Positions 47,948 through 58,600 of a stretch of 64,000 nt of DNA are shown piece by piece. The position numbers and the translations under genes are program-made. The notes below the pieces were generated by a model. It was not told the DNA's origin. It worked only from the letters and a program-made list of their open reading frames with translations, and searched no databases. How positions within the stretch are numbered: the first letter of the stretch is position 1; each line of letters opens with the position of its first letter. The stretch covers positions 310,001 to 374,000 of the forward strand of contig NZ_NPDR01000004.1 of assembly GCF_002811765.1 (NCBI RefSeq). Direction: 5' to 3'. This DNA is from Leptospira saintgironsiae. GTDB lineage: Bacteria; Spirochaetota; Leptospiria; Leptospirales; Leptospiraceae.

Positions 47948-49047
47948 TCTCACAGATCACGGACATATTACATTTATTCTGCCTTTCGAATCTAATCTTT
48001 ATCATCGGACTTTTGGGATGGAGATATATTTACGATTTTAGAATACGAATTGCTGGAGGTTTTTCTTTCGGGATCATATGTTATATCCTTCTTTCTTTGG
48101 ATCCGGATTTAAAGATCCCTTATTCTATTCGTGTTTTTTTATTTGCAGGTCTTATTAGTTTACCTTTTTTCTTTTGGATGATCAGTCTCGCAATCTTCGA
48201 GGATCATTTTGAGATTAAATATTGGTATTGGCTTTTACTTCTAAGTAAGGTGGGAGTTTCCGCTTGGTCAGTTTATCCTGTGCTGGATCTGATCAATATG
48301 AGGGGGCCTATCGTTTCGGAAACTGTTCTTGCTCATATAATTATTCCTACTCTTCTATCCTTGGGCTTTGTAGTGGCCGCAATCATCCGGATCTATGCAG
48401 GAAGAAAGGACGATCTTGTAGAAACAAGAAGAAGGTTACGTGAAGTCCATATTCTGATGACCGGAAGTGTAATTACTTTTAATATGTTCTCTCACCTCAT
48501 TTTAAGAGGTAAGGTCTTATCTGAAATTTTAGATTTAGCAAATGTGGTCTTTGCCTGGGGACTCATACTTGCATTTATGTATTTGGTCTTCGAATTGAAA
48601 GAAGGTCTCGTGGACCCAAGACCAGAAGAGTCAGGAGACAAAGAAGAAAAAGCAGTATATGCAGATCCTGCATTGAAGAAAAAATTAGTCTCTGCATTCG
48701 AAGAAACAAAACTTTATAGAAAAGAAGGTCTGACAATCGGGCAGCTTGCAGAAGATTTAGAAGTGCAAGAATACAAACTCAGAAGGTTGATCAATCAAGC
48801 AATGGGTTTTAGGAATTTTCCAGACTTCTTAAATCGTTATAGGATCCAAGAGGCTTGTGAAATTCTTTTGGATTCGGGAAAGGATGAGATCCCTATTATC
48901 AGAGTAGCTATGGATTTGGGTTATCAATCTCTCGGTCCTTTCAATCGCGCATTTAAAGAACTTACCGGAGTCACTCCAACCGAATTCCGCCGCAATCGTG
49001 GCAGGGATGAAACTTTAAAAAGTACTGCCGATTTTGAAATCAGCTAG
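47944..49047 (+). CDS. Membrane-anchored AraC-family regulator
   Basis: The 367-residue protein has six or seven predicted membrane spans in residues 1-215 and a C-terminal AraC DNA-binding domain with two helix-turn-helix units (LTIGQLAEDLEVQEYKLRRL and IIRVAMDLGYQSLGPFNRAF). It probably senses a membrane or periplasmic signal and acts on DNA while anchored. The TTG at 47944 overlaps the preceding stop in TTGA; the frame extends upstream into the SDR gene without a better start. Such membrane AraC proteins are common in Leptospira. Confidence 0.85.
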   Translation: MISQITDILHLFCLSNLIFIIGLLGWRYIYDFRIRIAGGFSFGIICYILLSLDPDLKIPYSIRVFLFAGLISLPFFFWMISLAIFEDHFEIKYWYWLLLLSKVGVSAWSVYPVLDLINMRGPIVSETVLAHIIIPTLLSLGFVVAAIIRIYAGRKDDLVETRRRLREVHILMTGSVITFNMFSHLILRGKVLSEILDLANVVFAWGLILAFMYLVFELKEGLVDPRPEESGDKEEKAVYADPALKKKLVSAFEETKLYRKEGLTIGQLAEDLEVQEYKLRRLINQAMGFRNFPDFLNRYRIQEACEILLDSGKDEIPIIRVAMDLGYQSLGPFNRAFKELTGVTPTEFRRNRGRDETLKSTADFEIS

Positions 49048-49117
49048 AGATTTTTAAAATTCAGGTAGGCTTACTATCGTCCTATCGTGTAAACTGTGTC
49101 TACACGGAGAGAATAGG

Positions 49118-49945
49118 ATGAACGAGATCGTGGATCAAATGGGCTATACAGCCTATTATTTTCTTACCTTAGGGATATTATGGTTTCGCTATATTTTAAT
49201 GGCCGGGATTGCTTATGTTTTTATCTGGTTGATCTTTAAAGACAAGCTTAAGCATAAAATTATCCAGAAAAGACTTCCAGAAAAAGACAAAATTACTCAC
49301 GAGCTTAAATATTCAGCGATCACTCTTTTGATCTTCGCTGCTTCCGGAATTTTGGTAGTTTTAATGAAGAAGGCCGGCTGGACTTTTATCTACGATAAGG
49401 TAGAAGACTATGGTGTTCCTTATCTTCTATTTAGCATTATTGCTTTAATATTCCTCCATGATACTTATTTTTATTGGACTCATAGGATGATGCATCATCC
49501 TCTTCTTTTCAAAAGAATGCATTTGGTCCATCATAAGTCAACAAACCCTTCTCCTTGGGCGGCATTCTCTTTTCATCCATATGAAGCAGTGGTAGAAGCG
49601 GGAATTGTTCCGCTCGTGATCTTATTCTTGCCTGTGCATACAACTGCACTTGTGATATTTTTCTTTTATAGTAATTTTTTGAATGTATTAGGACATCTTT
49701 CTTTCGAACTTTTCCCAAAAGGATTTATAGAAAATAGAATATTAAGACTTCATAATTCTACTACTCATCATAATATGCACCATAAATATTTTAACTGTAA
49801 CTACAGTTTATATTTTAATATTTGGGATAGGATAATGGGGACGAATCACGAGAATTATTTCGATACTTTCCGAGAAGTAACTCATCGAGAGCCCGAAGTA
49901 GTGGAAGATTCAAATTTGGGAGAAGTGAAGGTTCAGGGGATTTAG
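49118..49945 (+). CDS. Sterol desaturase / fatty acid hydroxylase family protein
   Basis: The 275-residue membrane protein has at least four spans and the three histidine clusters of the di-iron hydroxylase family: HDTYFYWTHRMMHH, HLVHHKS and HNSTTHHNMHH. It would hydroxylate or desaturate a lipid in the inner membrane. The upstream gene codes for a membrane-anchored regulator in the same direction, 70 bases away, which could control it. Confidence 0.88.
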   Translation: MNEIVDQMGYTAYYFLTLGILWFRYILMAGIAYVFIWLIFKDKLKHKIIQKRLPEKDKITHELKYSAITLLIFAASGILVVLMKKAGWTFIYDKVEDYGVPYLLFSIIALIFLHDTYFYWTHRMMHHPLLFKRMHLVHHKSTNPSPWAAFSFHPYEAVVEAGIVPLVILFLPVHTTALVIFFFYSNFLNVLGHLSFELFPKGFIENRILRLHNSTTHHNMHHKYFNCNYSLYFNIWDRIMGTNHENYFDTFREVTHREPEVVEDSNLGEVKVQGI

Positions 49946-49998
49946 GGGCGAATAAACGATATGAAGAACTATTGCAACGTGAATAGTTTGTATCTTTA

Positions 49999-50014
49999 TG
50001 TTGGAATTCCAACA
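49999..50014. repeat. 16-base perfect palindrome, copy 1
   Basis: TGTTGGAATTCCAACA reads the same on both strands. It differs from the copy at 50132-50147 only at the two inner T/A positions and the centre. It lies 54 bases after the hydroxylase stop. Confidence 0.6.
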
Positions 50015-50091
50015 AGAGAAAAGGTGTAAAATTTGATTGTTAAGATTGCGATTTTGTGATATAGGCGAATGAGCTCTCCCACGAGCCACTC

Positions 50092-50117
50092 CCCCCACCC
50101 AAAGCTTAGGGTGGGGG
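50092..50117. terminator. GC-rich hairpin between convergent genes
   Basis: CCCCCACCC (50092-50100) pairs perfectly with GGGTGGGGG (50109-50117) around AAAGCTTA. No T tract follows on either strand, so it is a terminator-like stem rather than a classic one. It lies between the convergent hydroxylase and histidine kinase genes. Confidence 0.5.
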
Positions 50118-50131
50118 CGCCCTTAAACCCA

Positions 50132-50147
50132 TGTAGGAACTCCTACA
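50132..50147. repeat. 16-base near-perfect palindrome, copy 2
   Basis: TGTAGGAACTCCTACA has a six-base-pair stem TGTAGG/CCTACA. On the minus strand a run of seven T precedes it, so it is not a terminator of the kinase gene in the usual order. It resembles the copy at 49999. Confidence 0.6.
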
Positions 50148-50168
50148 AAAAAATCCTTAACCACAATC

Positions 50169-52184
50169 CTAATAAGAAGCTGGAAATCTTATTCTGGTAA
50201 CAGTCCCTTGCTCAGAAGAAAGATCCAACACAGAACCCTTTAACTGCTTCGTCAAAAGATCCACAAGTTCCAAACCCATGGAATCTTCTGATTTAGGCTC
50301 CGAGGATTTACCTTTTCCATTATCAGTAACATCCAAATGGATCCAATTTCCATCCTTATAAAAAGAGATCTTGATGATCTTTTCTTCTGAATGTTTTTTA
50401 ATAGAGAATGCATGTTTTAGAACATTGGTGACTAACTCATTCAGGATCAAACCGATTGGGATTGCAGAATTCTGTTTGATCGGAAGGGATTCACAATTCA
50501 GGAAAATTTGGATCTCTTCTTTTTTATGGCCGAATGATTTGAGAAGACTATCCACAAGTCTGCTTACAAACTCTGGAAAAAACTCGTCACTGATCCTATG
50601 TTTTCCATACAAAGATTCATGAACATAGGCCATAGATAAGATCCTATTTTGGGATTCTGTCAGAACCTGAGTTGGATTACTCGCTTCTACTTGTTCCAGT
50701 TGGATGGAAAGTAAACTGGATAAGACTTGCAGATAGTTTTTAACTCTATGATGGACTTCCTTGAGTAAGATATCCTTTTCGTGAAGAGCGTTCGCCATAA
50801 TTTCCTCTGCAAGTTTTGCTTGAGTGAAGTCTGTGATAAAACCTTCTAAAGCGATTAATTCCCCATTATCACCTTTAACTGCAGAACCTTGCTCGAATGC
50901 CCACCGCATTTCTCCGCTTCTTTTATGGATCCGATATACGAGTCTATATGTAATATTCTTATTTACTGCCTCCGTAACTTCATGAAATACTCTTTCTGCA
51001 TCTTCTGGATGAATGATCTCTCCAAAAGAAATTGTACGGTTGGAAACAAAATCGGAAGGAGAGTAACCAGTAAGTTCGAAACAACCGTCACTGATAAATT
51101 CCATAGTCCAGTTGGGATCATAAGCACAACGATATGCGATACCCGGAAGGTTGCGGATCAAAGTAGAAAGTTGCCTTTCACTTTCTTTTAATGCGGTTTC
51201 CGTTTTTTTATAATAAGTAATATCAGTGCACATGGCAAGTGCACCTTCGTAATTACCTTGAGAGTCGAAGACTGGATTTGTAGACATCAAAAGCCAAACC
51301 ACTTCTCCATCTGGTCGTTTGAAAAAGAAATCATGAACTTCTGCTTGCCCTTGTTTTCTTTCTTCCAGTCTTTTGTTCACTAAATCGTTATTATCTATTG
51401 ATATAAAATCGAATAAACTTTTACCAATCAGTTCTTTTTCGCTTACTCCTAAAAATTCAGCCATTTTAGAATTTACGAATTTAGTTTTGGCATCTTTATC
51501 AATCAGCCAAATTCCTTCTAATGTTGTATCTACTATTTTTTTGTAATTTCCTTCCGTTTTAGAAAGAGCAGCTTTCGTTTCTTCAAAGAATACTAAAAGT
51601 ATTACGATCGCAGAAGAAAATCTAAACAAGCCTGCCAGAAAATATCCTATAAAACCAAACTCAGGATGGAATCTTAAAAAGGGATAATTAAGAACATGAA
51701 GACCCCAGAGAATAAAGATCCAACCTGCGATAATCTTTCCTAAACTAGGAATTAGGTTTTTAGTTCTAAGAAAAATAACCCCAGTATAAATTTGAGACCC
51801 GCCTATTAATATATAGATAGGCCAGATCATATAAGGATCTTTAGTCTTCTCTATATCCAGATACAATGCCCAAAGACCAGCCGAGCCAAATAAAATTTGA
51901 AAAGGTTTGGAGAATGATTTATTTAAAAAATATAAACATCCTAAAAATTGGAAGAGCGCTCTGATAAAATCAATGGAGAAGGAAGGGAAATATTTGTAAG
52001 AGTCTACTCCTCCTACTTGCATAATATTTCCTAAATAACCTAAAAGATGGAATACCCAACAGATGGACCAGGCAAGCAAAGCCTTCTGTCCTTCTTTTTT
52101 ATACAAATATAGGTAAATAAAAAATAGAAAGAAGGCGGAAGGCGTAGCCGCGATGATGGTGGGTAATAACCAAGGATGAGTCAC
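50169..52184 (-). CDS. PAS sensor histidine kinase (HisKA_2 type)
   Basis: The 671-residue protein has about seven N-terminal membrane spans (residues 5-205), two PAS domains (about 212-330 and 335-455), a HisKA_2 phospho-acceptor region with VHHRVKNYLQVLSSLL, and an ATPase domain (LILNELVTNVLKHAF, DVTDNGKG). It should autophosphorylate on histidine and pass phosphate to a response regulator. No regulator gene adjoins it, so it is an orphan. The receiver-SpoIIE protein of this window is a possible but unproven partner. Confidence 0.92.
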   Translation of the reverse strand: MTHPWLLPTIIAATPSAFFLFFIYLYLYKKEGQKALLAWSICWVFHLLGYLGNIMQVGGVDSYKYFPSFSIDFIRALFQFLGCLYFLNKSFSKPFQILFGSAGLWALYLDIEKTKDPYMIWPIYILIGGSQIYTGVIFLRTKNLIPSLGKIIAGWIFILWGLHVLNYPFLRFHPEFGFIGYFLAGLFRFSSAIVILLVFFEETKAALSKTEGNYKKIVDTTLEGIWLIDKDAKTKFVNSKMAEFLGVSEKELIGKSLFDFISIDNNDLVNKRLEERKQGQAEVHDFFFKRPDGEVVWLLMSTNPVFDSQGNYEGALAMCTDITYYKKTETALKESERQLSTLIRNLPGIAYRCAYDPNWTMEFISDGCFELTGYSPSDFVSNRTISFGEIIHPEDAERVFHEVTEAVNKNITYRLVYRIHKRSGEMRWAFEQGSAVKGDNGELIALEGFITDFTQAKLAEEIMANALHEKDILLKEVHHRVKNYLQVLSSLLSIQLEQVEASNPTQVLTESQNRILSMAYVHESLYGKHRISDEFFPEFVSRLVDSLLKSFGHKKEEIQIFLNCESLPIKQNSAIPIGLILNELVTNVLKHAFSIKKHSEEKIIKISFYKDGNWIHLDVTDNGKGKSSEPKSEDSMGLELVDLLTKQLKGSVLDLSSEQGTVTRIRFPASY

Positions 52185-52229
52185 GATGCCTTCAGTCGTT
52201 TACCGAAAACAGGTTTCGGTTAAGTCCGA

Positions 52230-54164
52230 TTATTTTTTAATAAGACGAAATTCTTTGAAACAATAATCTCCGTTTTGGTGTTTAATTTCTTTGATCGGTT
52301 CTAAGGTAATTCCTAAACTTTCTGCTCTAGAAAGGACCTTTGGAGGCAGGTTACAAGAAGGTCCTACATACACAGCTTTGTCAAACTCGTCCCAGGATTT
52401 CCATTTGTATTTGCTATCGTTGCGATATTTACCTTTTTCGACCGTTTTTTGTCTGAACAAAAGATCGAATTCGGAAGCGAGGATTCTTCCCGGCAACTGG
52501 AAGTTTTCTTCATCATGGAATGTATTGAATGCGACGTATTTCCCTTGAGGATCTATCTCTTTTGCAAACTCTCTTGCCGGTTCGAATACAGCAGTTTCGA
52601 ATCCTTTTAAACAGAATTGATTTTTAGAAAGATAGGTTTGGCTAAATAGTCCACCTTCTCTCACGAATAGGCTCGAAGCCCATATTAAGAAGACTAGGAA
52701 AACTCCGTAGAATAAAACCTTTCTACTTTTTTCAGAAATTTGAACTAATCTGAAAGACCATAAGCTTAGGATCGTAAGTAATGCAGGTAATGGATAGAAA
52801 ACATGTCTTAATTGTTTGTTTCCAGTGCTCGCATCTATAACTATATACTGCAAGAATACGATCACTGTAATTGCGAATAACGGATCTTTTAAAAATTTAG
52901 GCCAGGTTATATTTTGTAATTTGGCAAGGACCGAATCTATTCTTCCTTCTCCCTTTATTTCGGCAGAAGAAGTTTTATCTTTTCTATTTAAGTATAGCCA
53001 GTATCCGATTGCGCCTAAGGAAAATAAGAAGAAGGTCCTAAAGATCCAAGGCTCATTGAATACATGACTCGCAGGAAATTTATCTTCAGGAGATTCGAAT
53101 AAACTTAAAACAAAACTGCGAACAAATTTGTTCACGATCATCTGAGCGTTTACTAGACTCATAACCCTATCAAGGTTCGTGAATAACCAGATAAAACAAG
53201 GAAGGATCGCATACAAATAAAGTATTTTGATAGAAGGAGGAGAAATTTTCCCTAAGTCTTTTCTGTTCCTATATAAGAAATAATTGAAGTCCAAGAAAAG
53301 GAAAACTGTAAGGAAATATAATACTTTCTTAAAGGATCTTTGGTCCAGGTTCCAATCTGTCACTACTCTTAATACCGGAAGTGAAAGCACGAGTAAGACC
53401 ACTAAGATCAAGAATAAAAGCCTGATCCCTTTGTAGTGAACCTTTACAGAGAATCGAATAAATCCGATCCATTCTGGGAATCTGGATATTAACTCGAATA
53501 AAAAGATAGAGATGAATAACAAAAGTCCGTAAGGATACTTAGTAAAAAATAGAAGTATCAAAACTACAGAAACCAAGGCGGCCACTTTGGAACCAGCAGG
53601 TAAACTTTCTCCAGGTTTTAGATCCTTTACAGAATCATAAAGTTTGTATAGTCCCCAATATACCCAAAGAAGAATAAACATCCCTTGGGTTTCTAACATA
53701 GAAGAAAGACTGTAAGCAGGTGTTTCAGAAGTATGAAGACTTAGTGCTAATACAAAAATAGAAACTAAACTTCCGAAAAGAAAAGATCCTGAAATTCTGG
53801 AAACTATATAGATGATAGAAGGAAAACAAAGAGCATAGAATGCTAAGCCTAGAAAGGAATCTTTCCAAGTAATTGGCCATTCCCCAGGGCTTGCTAAAAG
53901 TAAAAGTGAGAATATTGGACGAAGAGGTGGCCAAGTTGCTGCTTCCAAGAAAGGAAGTGTTGCTCTCCAAATTTTGCCATCTCTATAATCTTGGAATTGA
54001 TCATAAACCGCATTTAGGCGAATATTTTCATCCCAGGTCAAAAGATCCGTAATCGGACAGATCTCTAGGAAGGCCTGCCAATTCTTGGAGATCATAACTC
54101 CAGTGGCGAATAATGCCAGGGCGCCAAATAAAATTCCTAAAACTCTATCCCAAGTGCGGTTCAT
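52230..54164 (-). CDS. GT-C-type membrane glycosyltransferase-like protein
   Basis: The 644-residue protein has an N-terminal span, then LLTWDENIRL with the acidic residues typical of the first periplasmic loop in GT-C (PMT/ArnT-like) enzymes, about ten further spans, and a soluble C-terminal domain. It would transfer a sugar from a polyprenyl-phosphate donor to a periplasmic acceptor. Its start overlaps the stop of the GT2 gene upstream by four bases. That GT2 enzyme could make the lipid-linked donor. Confidence 0.75.
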   Translation of the reverse strand: MNRTWDRVLGILFGALALFATGVMISKNWQAFLEICPITDLLTWDENIRLNAVYDQFQDYRDGKIWRATLPFLEAATWPPLRPIFSLLLLASPGEWPITWKDSFLGLAFYALCFPSIIYIVSRISGSFLFGSLVSIFVLALSLHTSETPAYSLSSMLETQGMFILLWVYWGLYKLYDSVKDLKPGESLPAGSKVAALVSVVLILLFFTKYPYGLLLFISIFLFELISRFPEWIGFIRFSVKVHYKGIRLLFLILVVLLVLSLPVLRVVTDWNLDQRSFKKVLYFLTVFLFLDFNYFLYRNRKDLGKISPPSIKILYLYAILPCFIWLFTNLDRVMSLVNAQMIVNKFVRSFVLSLFESPEDKFPASHVFNEPWIFRTFFLFSLGAIGYWLYLNRKDKTSSAEIKGEGRIDSVLAKLQNITWPKFLKDPLFAITVIVFLQYIVIDASTGNKQLRHVFYPLPALLTILSLWSFRLVQISEKSRKVLFYGVFLVFLIWASSLFVREGGLFSQTYLSKNQFCLKGFETAVFEPAREFAKEIDPQGKYVAFNTFHDEENFQLPGRILASEFDLLFRQKTVEKGKYRNDSKYKWKSWDEFDKAVYVGPSCNLPPKVLSRAESLGITLEPIKEIKHQNGDYCFKEFRLIKK

Positions 54165-55138
54165 TTTTTACTTTTTGGTTTTGAAGAGTAGATCTTTTCG
54201 ATCACATACAGAGGGCGATTCTTGGATTGATCATGTACTCTGCTTAGGTATTCGCCTATCATACCTAACGCAATGAGTTGTATTCCACCTAATACCAATG
54301 CTACGATCATGACTGAGGTCCAGCCTTGGATTGTATTATCAGTAAAAAGTTTTAAATACAGAATATAGATAGTATACAGCGCTCCGAAAAACGCTGAAGT
54401 AAATCCTAAATAAGAAGAAAATTTAAGAGGGGCAGAGGAAAAGGACGTAATTCCATCCAAAGCAAACTTAAGCATCTTACTGACTGAAAATTTGGTCTCT
54501 CCGTCAAAACGTTCGTCTCTATCGTATTCCAAACCTGTTTGTCTGAAACCGATCCAAGCGATCAATCCTCGGATATAACGATGTTGTTCTTTCATGGAGA
54601 CTAGAACATTAGTCACCCTTCTGCTCATGATCCTGAAATCTCCCGTATCGATTGGGATCTCAAATCTGGTCAGCTTTTTTAGTATTCTATAGAATACGTG
54701 AGCAGTAATCAGTTTGAAAAAAGATTCACCTTCTCTTTTCTTTCTTCTTGCATAGACAACATCAAAACCTTCTGACATTTTTGCATAAAGGTCTGCGACA
54801 AATTCTGGAGGGTCTTGAAGATCTCCATCCATTACAGCAACTGTTTCGCCTCTTGCAGTATCGATCCCTGCAGTGATCGCCAATTGGTGTCCGTAATTTC
54901 TGGATAAGTTCAGAAGAAAAAAACCTGGCTCGGATTCGCAGAATTTTTTTAATACATCGAAGGTTCCATCTCTTGAGCCATCGTTTACAAAAAGAATTTC
55001 TGTATCTTCTTTTCCGAAGCGATGTTTTTCTTTCAAGATAGTGAGAAGGCCCCGAAGTCTTTTCACAAGTTCGGGGATGGTTTTTTCCTCGTTATAAACG
55101 GGAATGACTAGGGATAAAAGAGGAGGCTTTGCGGGCAT
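54161..55138 (-). CDS. Polyprenyl-phosphate glycosyltransferase, GT2 family
   Basis: The 325-residue protein has a GT-A domain with SLVIPVYNEEKTIPELV, ILFVNDGSRDGT and VMDGDLQDPPEF, whose aspartates bind the metal and nucleotide sugar. The C-terminal two membrane spans (about 225-295) match the GtrB/DPM1 group, which loads sugar onto undecaprenyl phosphate. The pairing with the overlapping GT-C gene is the usual donor-maker plus transferase arrangement, for example in O-antigen or protein glycosylation. The acceptor is unknown. Confidence 0.9.
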   Translation of the reverse strand: MPAKPPLLSLVIPVYNEEKTIPELVKRLRGLLTILKEKHRFGKEDTEILFVNDGSRDGTFDVLKKFCESEPGFFLLNLSRNYGHQLAITAGIDTARGETVAVMDGDLQDPPEFVADLYAKMSEGFDVVYARRKKREGESFFKLITAHVFYRILKKLTRFEIPIDTGDFRIMSRRVTNVLVSMKEQHRYIRGLIAWIGFRQTGLEYDRDERFDGETKFSVSKMLKFALDGITSFSSAPLKFSSYLGFTSAFFGALYTIYILYLKLFTDNTIQGWTSVMIVALVLGGIQLIALGMIGEYLSRVHDQSKNRPLYVIEKIYSSKPKSKK

Positions 55139-55330
55139 TGCTGACCTTGGTACGATGTTTGTATTCGGTCAAAATGTCGACAATATTTCCTGTAATTTCT
55201 GTCAGAGTCAAAACCTAGATTCTCTTTGATTTTTGGGAGCTTTCAAGGGATTCGACAGGGCAATTCTGCAAAAAAGGGCTTTACAAGGAGGCCGGAATGC
55301 AGATCTTATATAAGCACAAAAATCCAAGAA

Positions 55331-55678
<348 letters not shown>

Positions 55679-55692
55679 CCTAAACGTTTCGG

Positions 55693-58600
55693 TTGGCTTC
55701 CGAGTTATTACAGTATTTGAAAAAGAAAAAGCTCCGCCTTGGGATCATTGCGGGGATTTTTCTCTTCTATCATCTCCTTTTCAACTCAATCACAGGACAA
55801 ATCTTAGTCGATAGAATTGCCTCTTCCGTTTTCGCGGGAAAGTTCGAGGCGAATGTCAGAAGTTTTTCTCCATTCTATGGAATCAGATTCACTGACGTAA
55901 AATTATATCCTACAACCGACTGGGGTCAGAAACCTGTAATGACCGCTAAAGAGCTGGGGGTTTCCTATAATCTTCCTCTTATCATCTTTGGAAGATTGAA
56001 AATTTCCAAAATTTCCATACACGGATTAGAGTTGGACCTCCAACAAAGGGGGAACATTTGGAATATATCATCTGCTTTTCCTCCTAGCAAAAAAGAAGAA
56101 GTTCCTACCGAAAAAACAGAACCTCTTACTGAGATCCGTACATATATTCCAGTCAGTGCATTCTTAGAATTGGACCTGAAAGATATCAATGTAAGAGTAA
56201 ATTCAGAAAATGGATCCAAGTCTTATTCAGCAGGGCTTGAGGGATTAGAACTTGGATTTCTTTTAGATACGAATCGTTTTACTCGGATCCCATTCGATCT
56301 GAAAGTTTTAGATCTGATCGAAGAATTCCAAGTGAAGTTGAATCCGGAGAATCAGATAAAACTTAGATTCCAAGATTCTTCAGGGGGACTCGACCATCCA
56401 TTTAGATGTACATTGGTTTGGGAAAGGGTAGAAGGTTCCAAGTCCGGTTTCCATTCCAGGCTCGACCTCGGTTCCGAAAAAATACCTATACGGATTGCAA
56501 ACAGAGTCAGTGCACCTTTTGGTTTTTCACTAAAATATGATATAGATGTTTCTCCAGAAAAGAAGGAACTCCTACTTAAAAATTTAGAATGGAAAGTTGG
56601 AGAGGATACCTGGTTAGAAGGAAGTGGAAAAATTTCTGACTTCGCAGCAGATTCCGGAAATGTAAATCTCGCCATCCAAAAATCCAGGATAAGACTCGCA
56701 CCTTTATCAGATTTTTTGCATAGCCTTGGATTTGATTCAATCTCCATGAGCGGAGAAGCAAGCCTTGCTCCAATTTTAGCGGAAGGTGGTTGGAATAATT
56801 TAAGGATTTTGGGAGAAGTCCGCGGTAATGGATTGGATTTCAGAGTAGGGAAGAAAAGGCATTCAATACCCACATTCAATTTGGATTGGGATGTTAGAAT
56901 CGATCCCCAGAGTGAAAAAGATCCAGGACCGAAAATTCCTCTTCCTTGGATCAGATCTTTTACATTCAAAAATCTGAAAGTAATCTATAATGAAATTCTA
57001 TTAGAAGGAAATCTAAATTATTCTCAGGCAGAAGGGCCAAACCTAAATCTAAAAGTGGATAATTTTGGGCTGGGTGATTATCTAACAGGATATTCTGGAA
57101 AATTTTCTGCTGAACTTTCTGCTTTTGGAAAAGATTTTTCTGAACTTGATGCAGGTTTGAAATTAAGAGCTAGAGGTTTTAGATTTCCATTAGGAAGAGG
57201 AAACTCCGGAAATATAAATCTGGAAGGTGGTTTAAAAGCTATATTCCATTTTCCTAAAAAAGCATGGGGCTTAGAGGAAATATTAGTATCAAATCTGAAT
57301 CTACAAGCCTTCTCTCCTGAAGGAAACTCTGCCGCAAAATTGAATACAGGTGGAAGGATAGGACTTGGAGAACCATTTGTATTAGATCTGAAAAAAGCGG
57401 GATTGGATCTAGACTTAGAACATCTTGTTCCTCTTCTCCCATTATCTCTCCGAGAAACAATAATCCCTATCAGAAACCAAGTAGGTAAGAAGATAGGACT
57501 AGACGGAGATTTTTATTATTCACTTGGGAATCATGGACAAAATATCCAAGGAAGTCTTGGAGTAGATTTGCCTGGAATGAATCTCCGAGACGGAAAACTT
57601 TCTTTAGATCTAAAAATGATCGGAAGTCCGAGCTCCAAGATCAAAATTGATAAACTTGAATTAACTGCATTCTCTAAAAAATTATATTTAGGATTAGGAG
57701 GAGAATTAACGAAGGCATCTAAAAATGGACCTTCTCCTTCTATGGGAGAATTTGTTCCCAGCTTAAAAGGGGAATTAAAACTTTTATCTCCTAAGGAATC
57801 TGGGCTTATTAAAGGACTTTTCTTTCAGGGAGAAGCAGGGATCCAATTTAATTGGTATGGAAGTCTTGTTCAAGGAAATTTAATATCTAAAAATTCTAAT
57901 ATACTTTTGCAAAGTGGCCTCTGTCCTGGATACGATTGCAAATTATATAGGATAGATGGATGGAATGCAGATGTTCCATTTGCTCATGATCTCTCAGTCA
58001 AAGAGACCAAAAATCTGATCGAAGGAAATAAAAGAAAATTCGTTATGAATTATGGCAGGACGCCTGCTCCTAATTTTACGATCCGACAGATCATTGGAAA
58101 CCATCCTTCCCTAAAGGGAACTCCTTTTGAATATAGTAGGCCTAAAGCGGATTCTCCTGGGCTTTCTGCCAACCTCGAATATTCAGAAAATTATTTACGA
58201 ATGGATTATCTCAAAGTATATACTCTGGACGGGGAAATTTGGGGTAAGGATATGATCGTTAACGTTGGCTCCGGTGATCCTGAAAAAATGGAATATTCAG
58301 TTTCTTTGAGAGTCAAGGATATAGATCTAAAACAATTACTTCCTGCTAAAACTCAGCCTAAGATAGATGATGGAAAAGTAAAAGCGGACTTAAATCTTTG
58401 GGGAAGAAATCTGGGAGATCCAGTTCCTAATTTAAATTTATTTTTTAGTATCTATCAGATCGGGAACGATTTTGGAAAAAGTGCGATCAATATTTTTGCA
58501 CCTTCTAATATACTCACCGATTTTATCTACGGAAGTTATGCGGTGGATAAGATAGAATTAGAATTATCCAAAGGTTTGGTATACGCTGTGATCCTATTCA

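Noticed and set aside
56352..56969. 205-codon minus-strand ORF inside the AsmA-like gene
   Set aside because: It lies wholly within a well-supported long gene and has no start context or motif.
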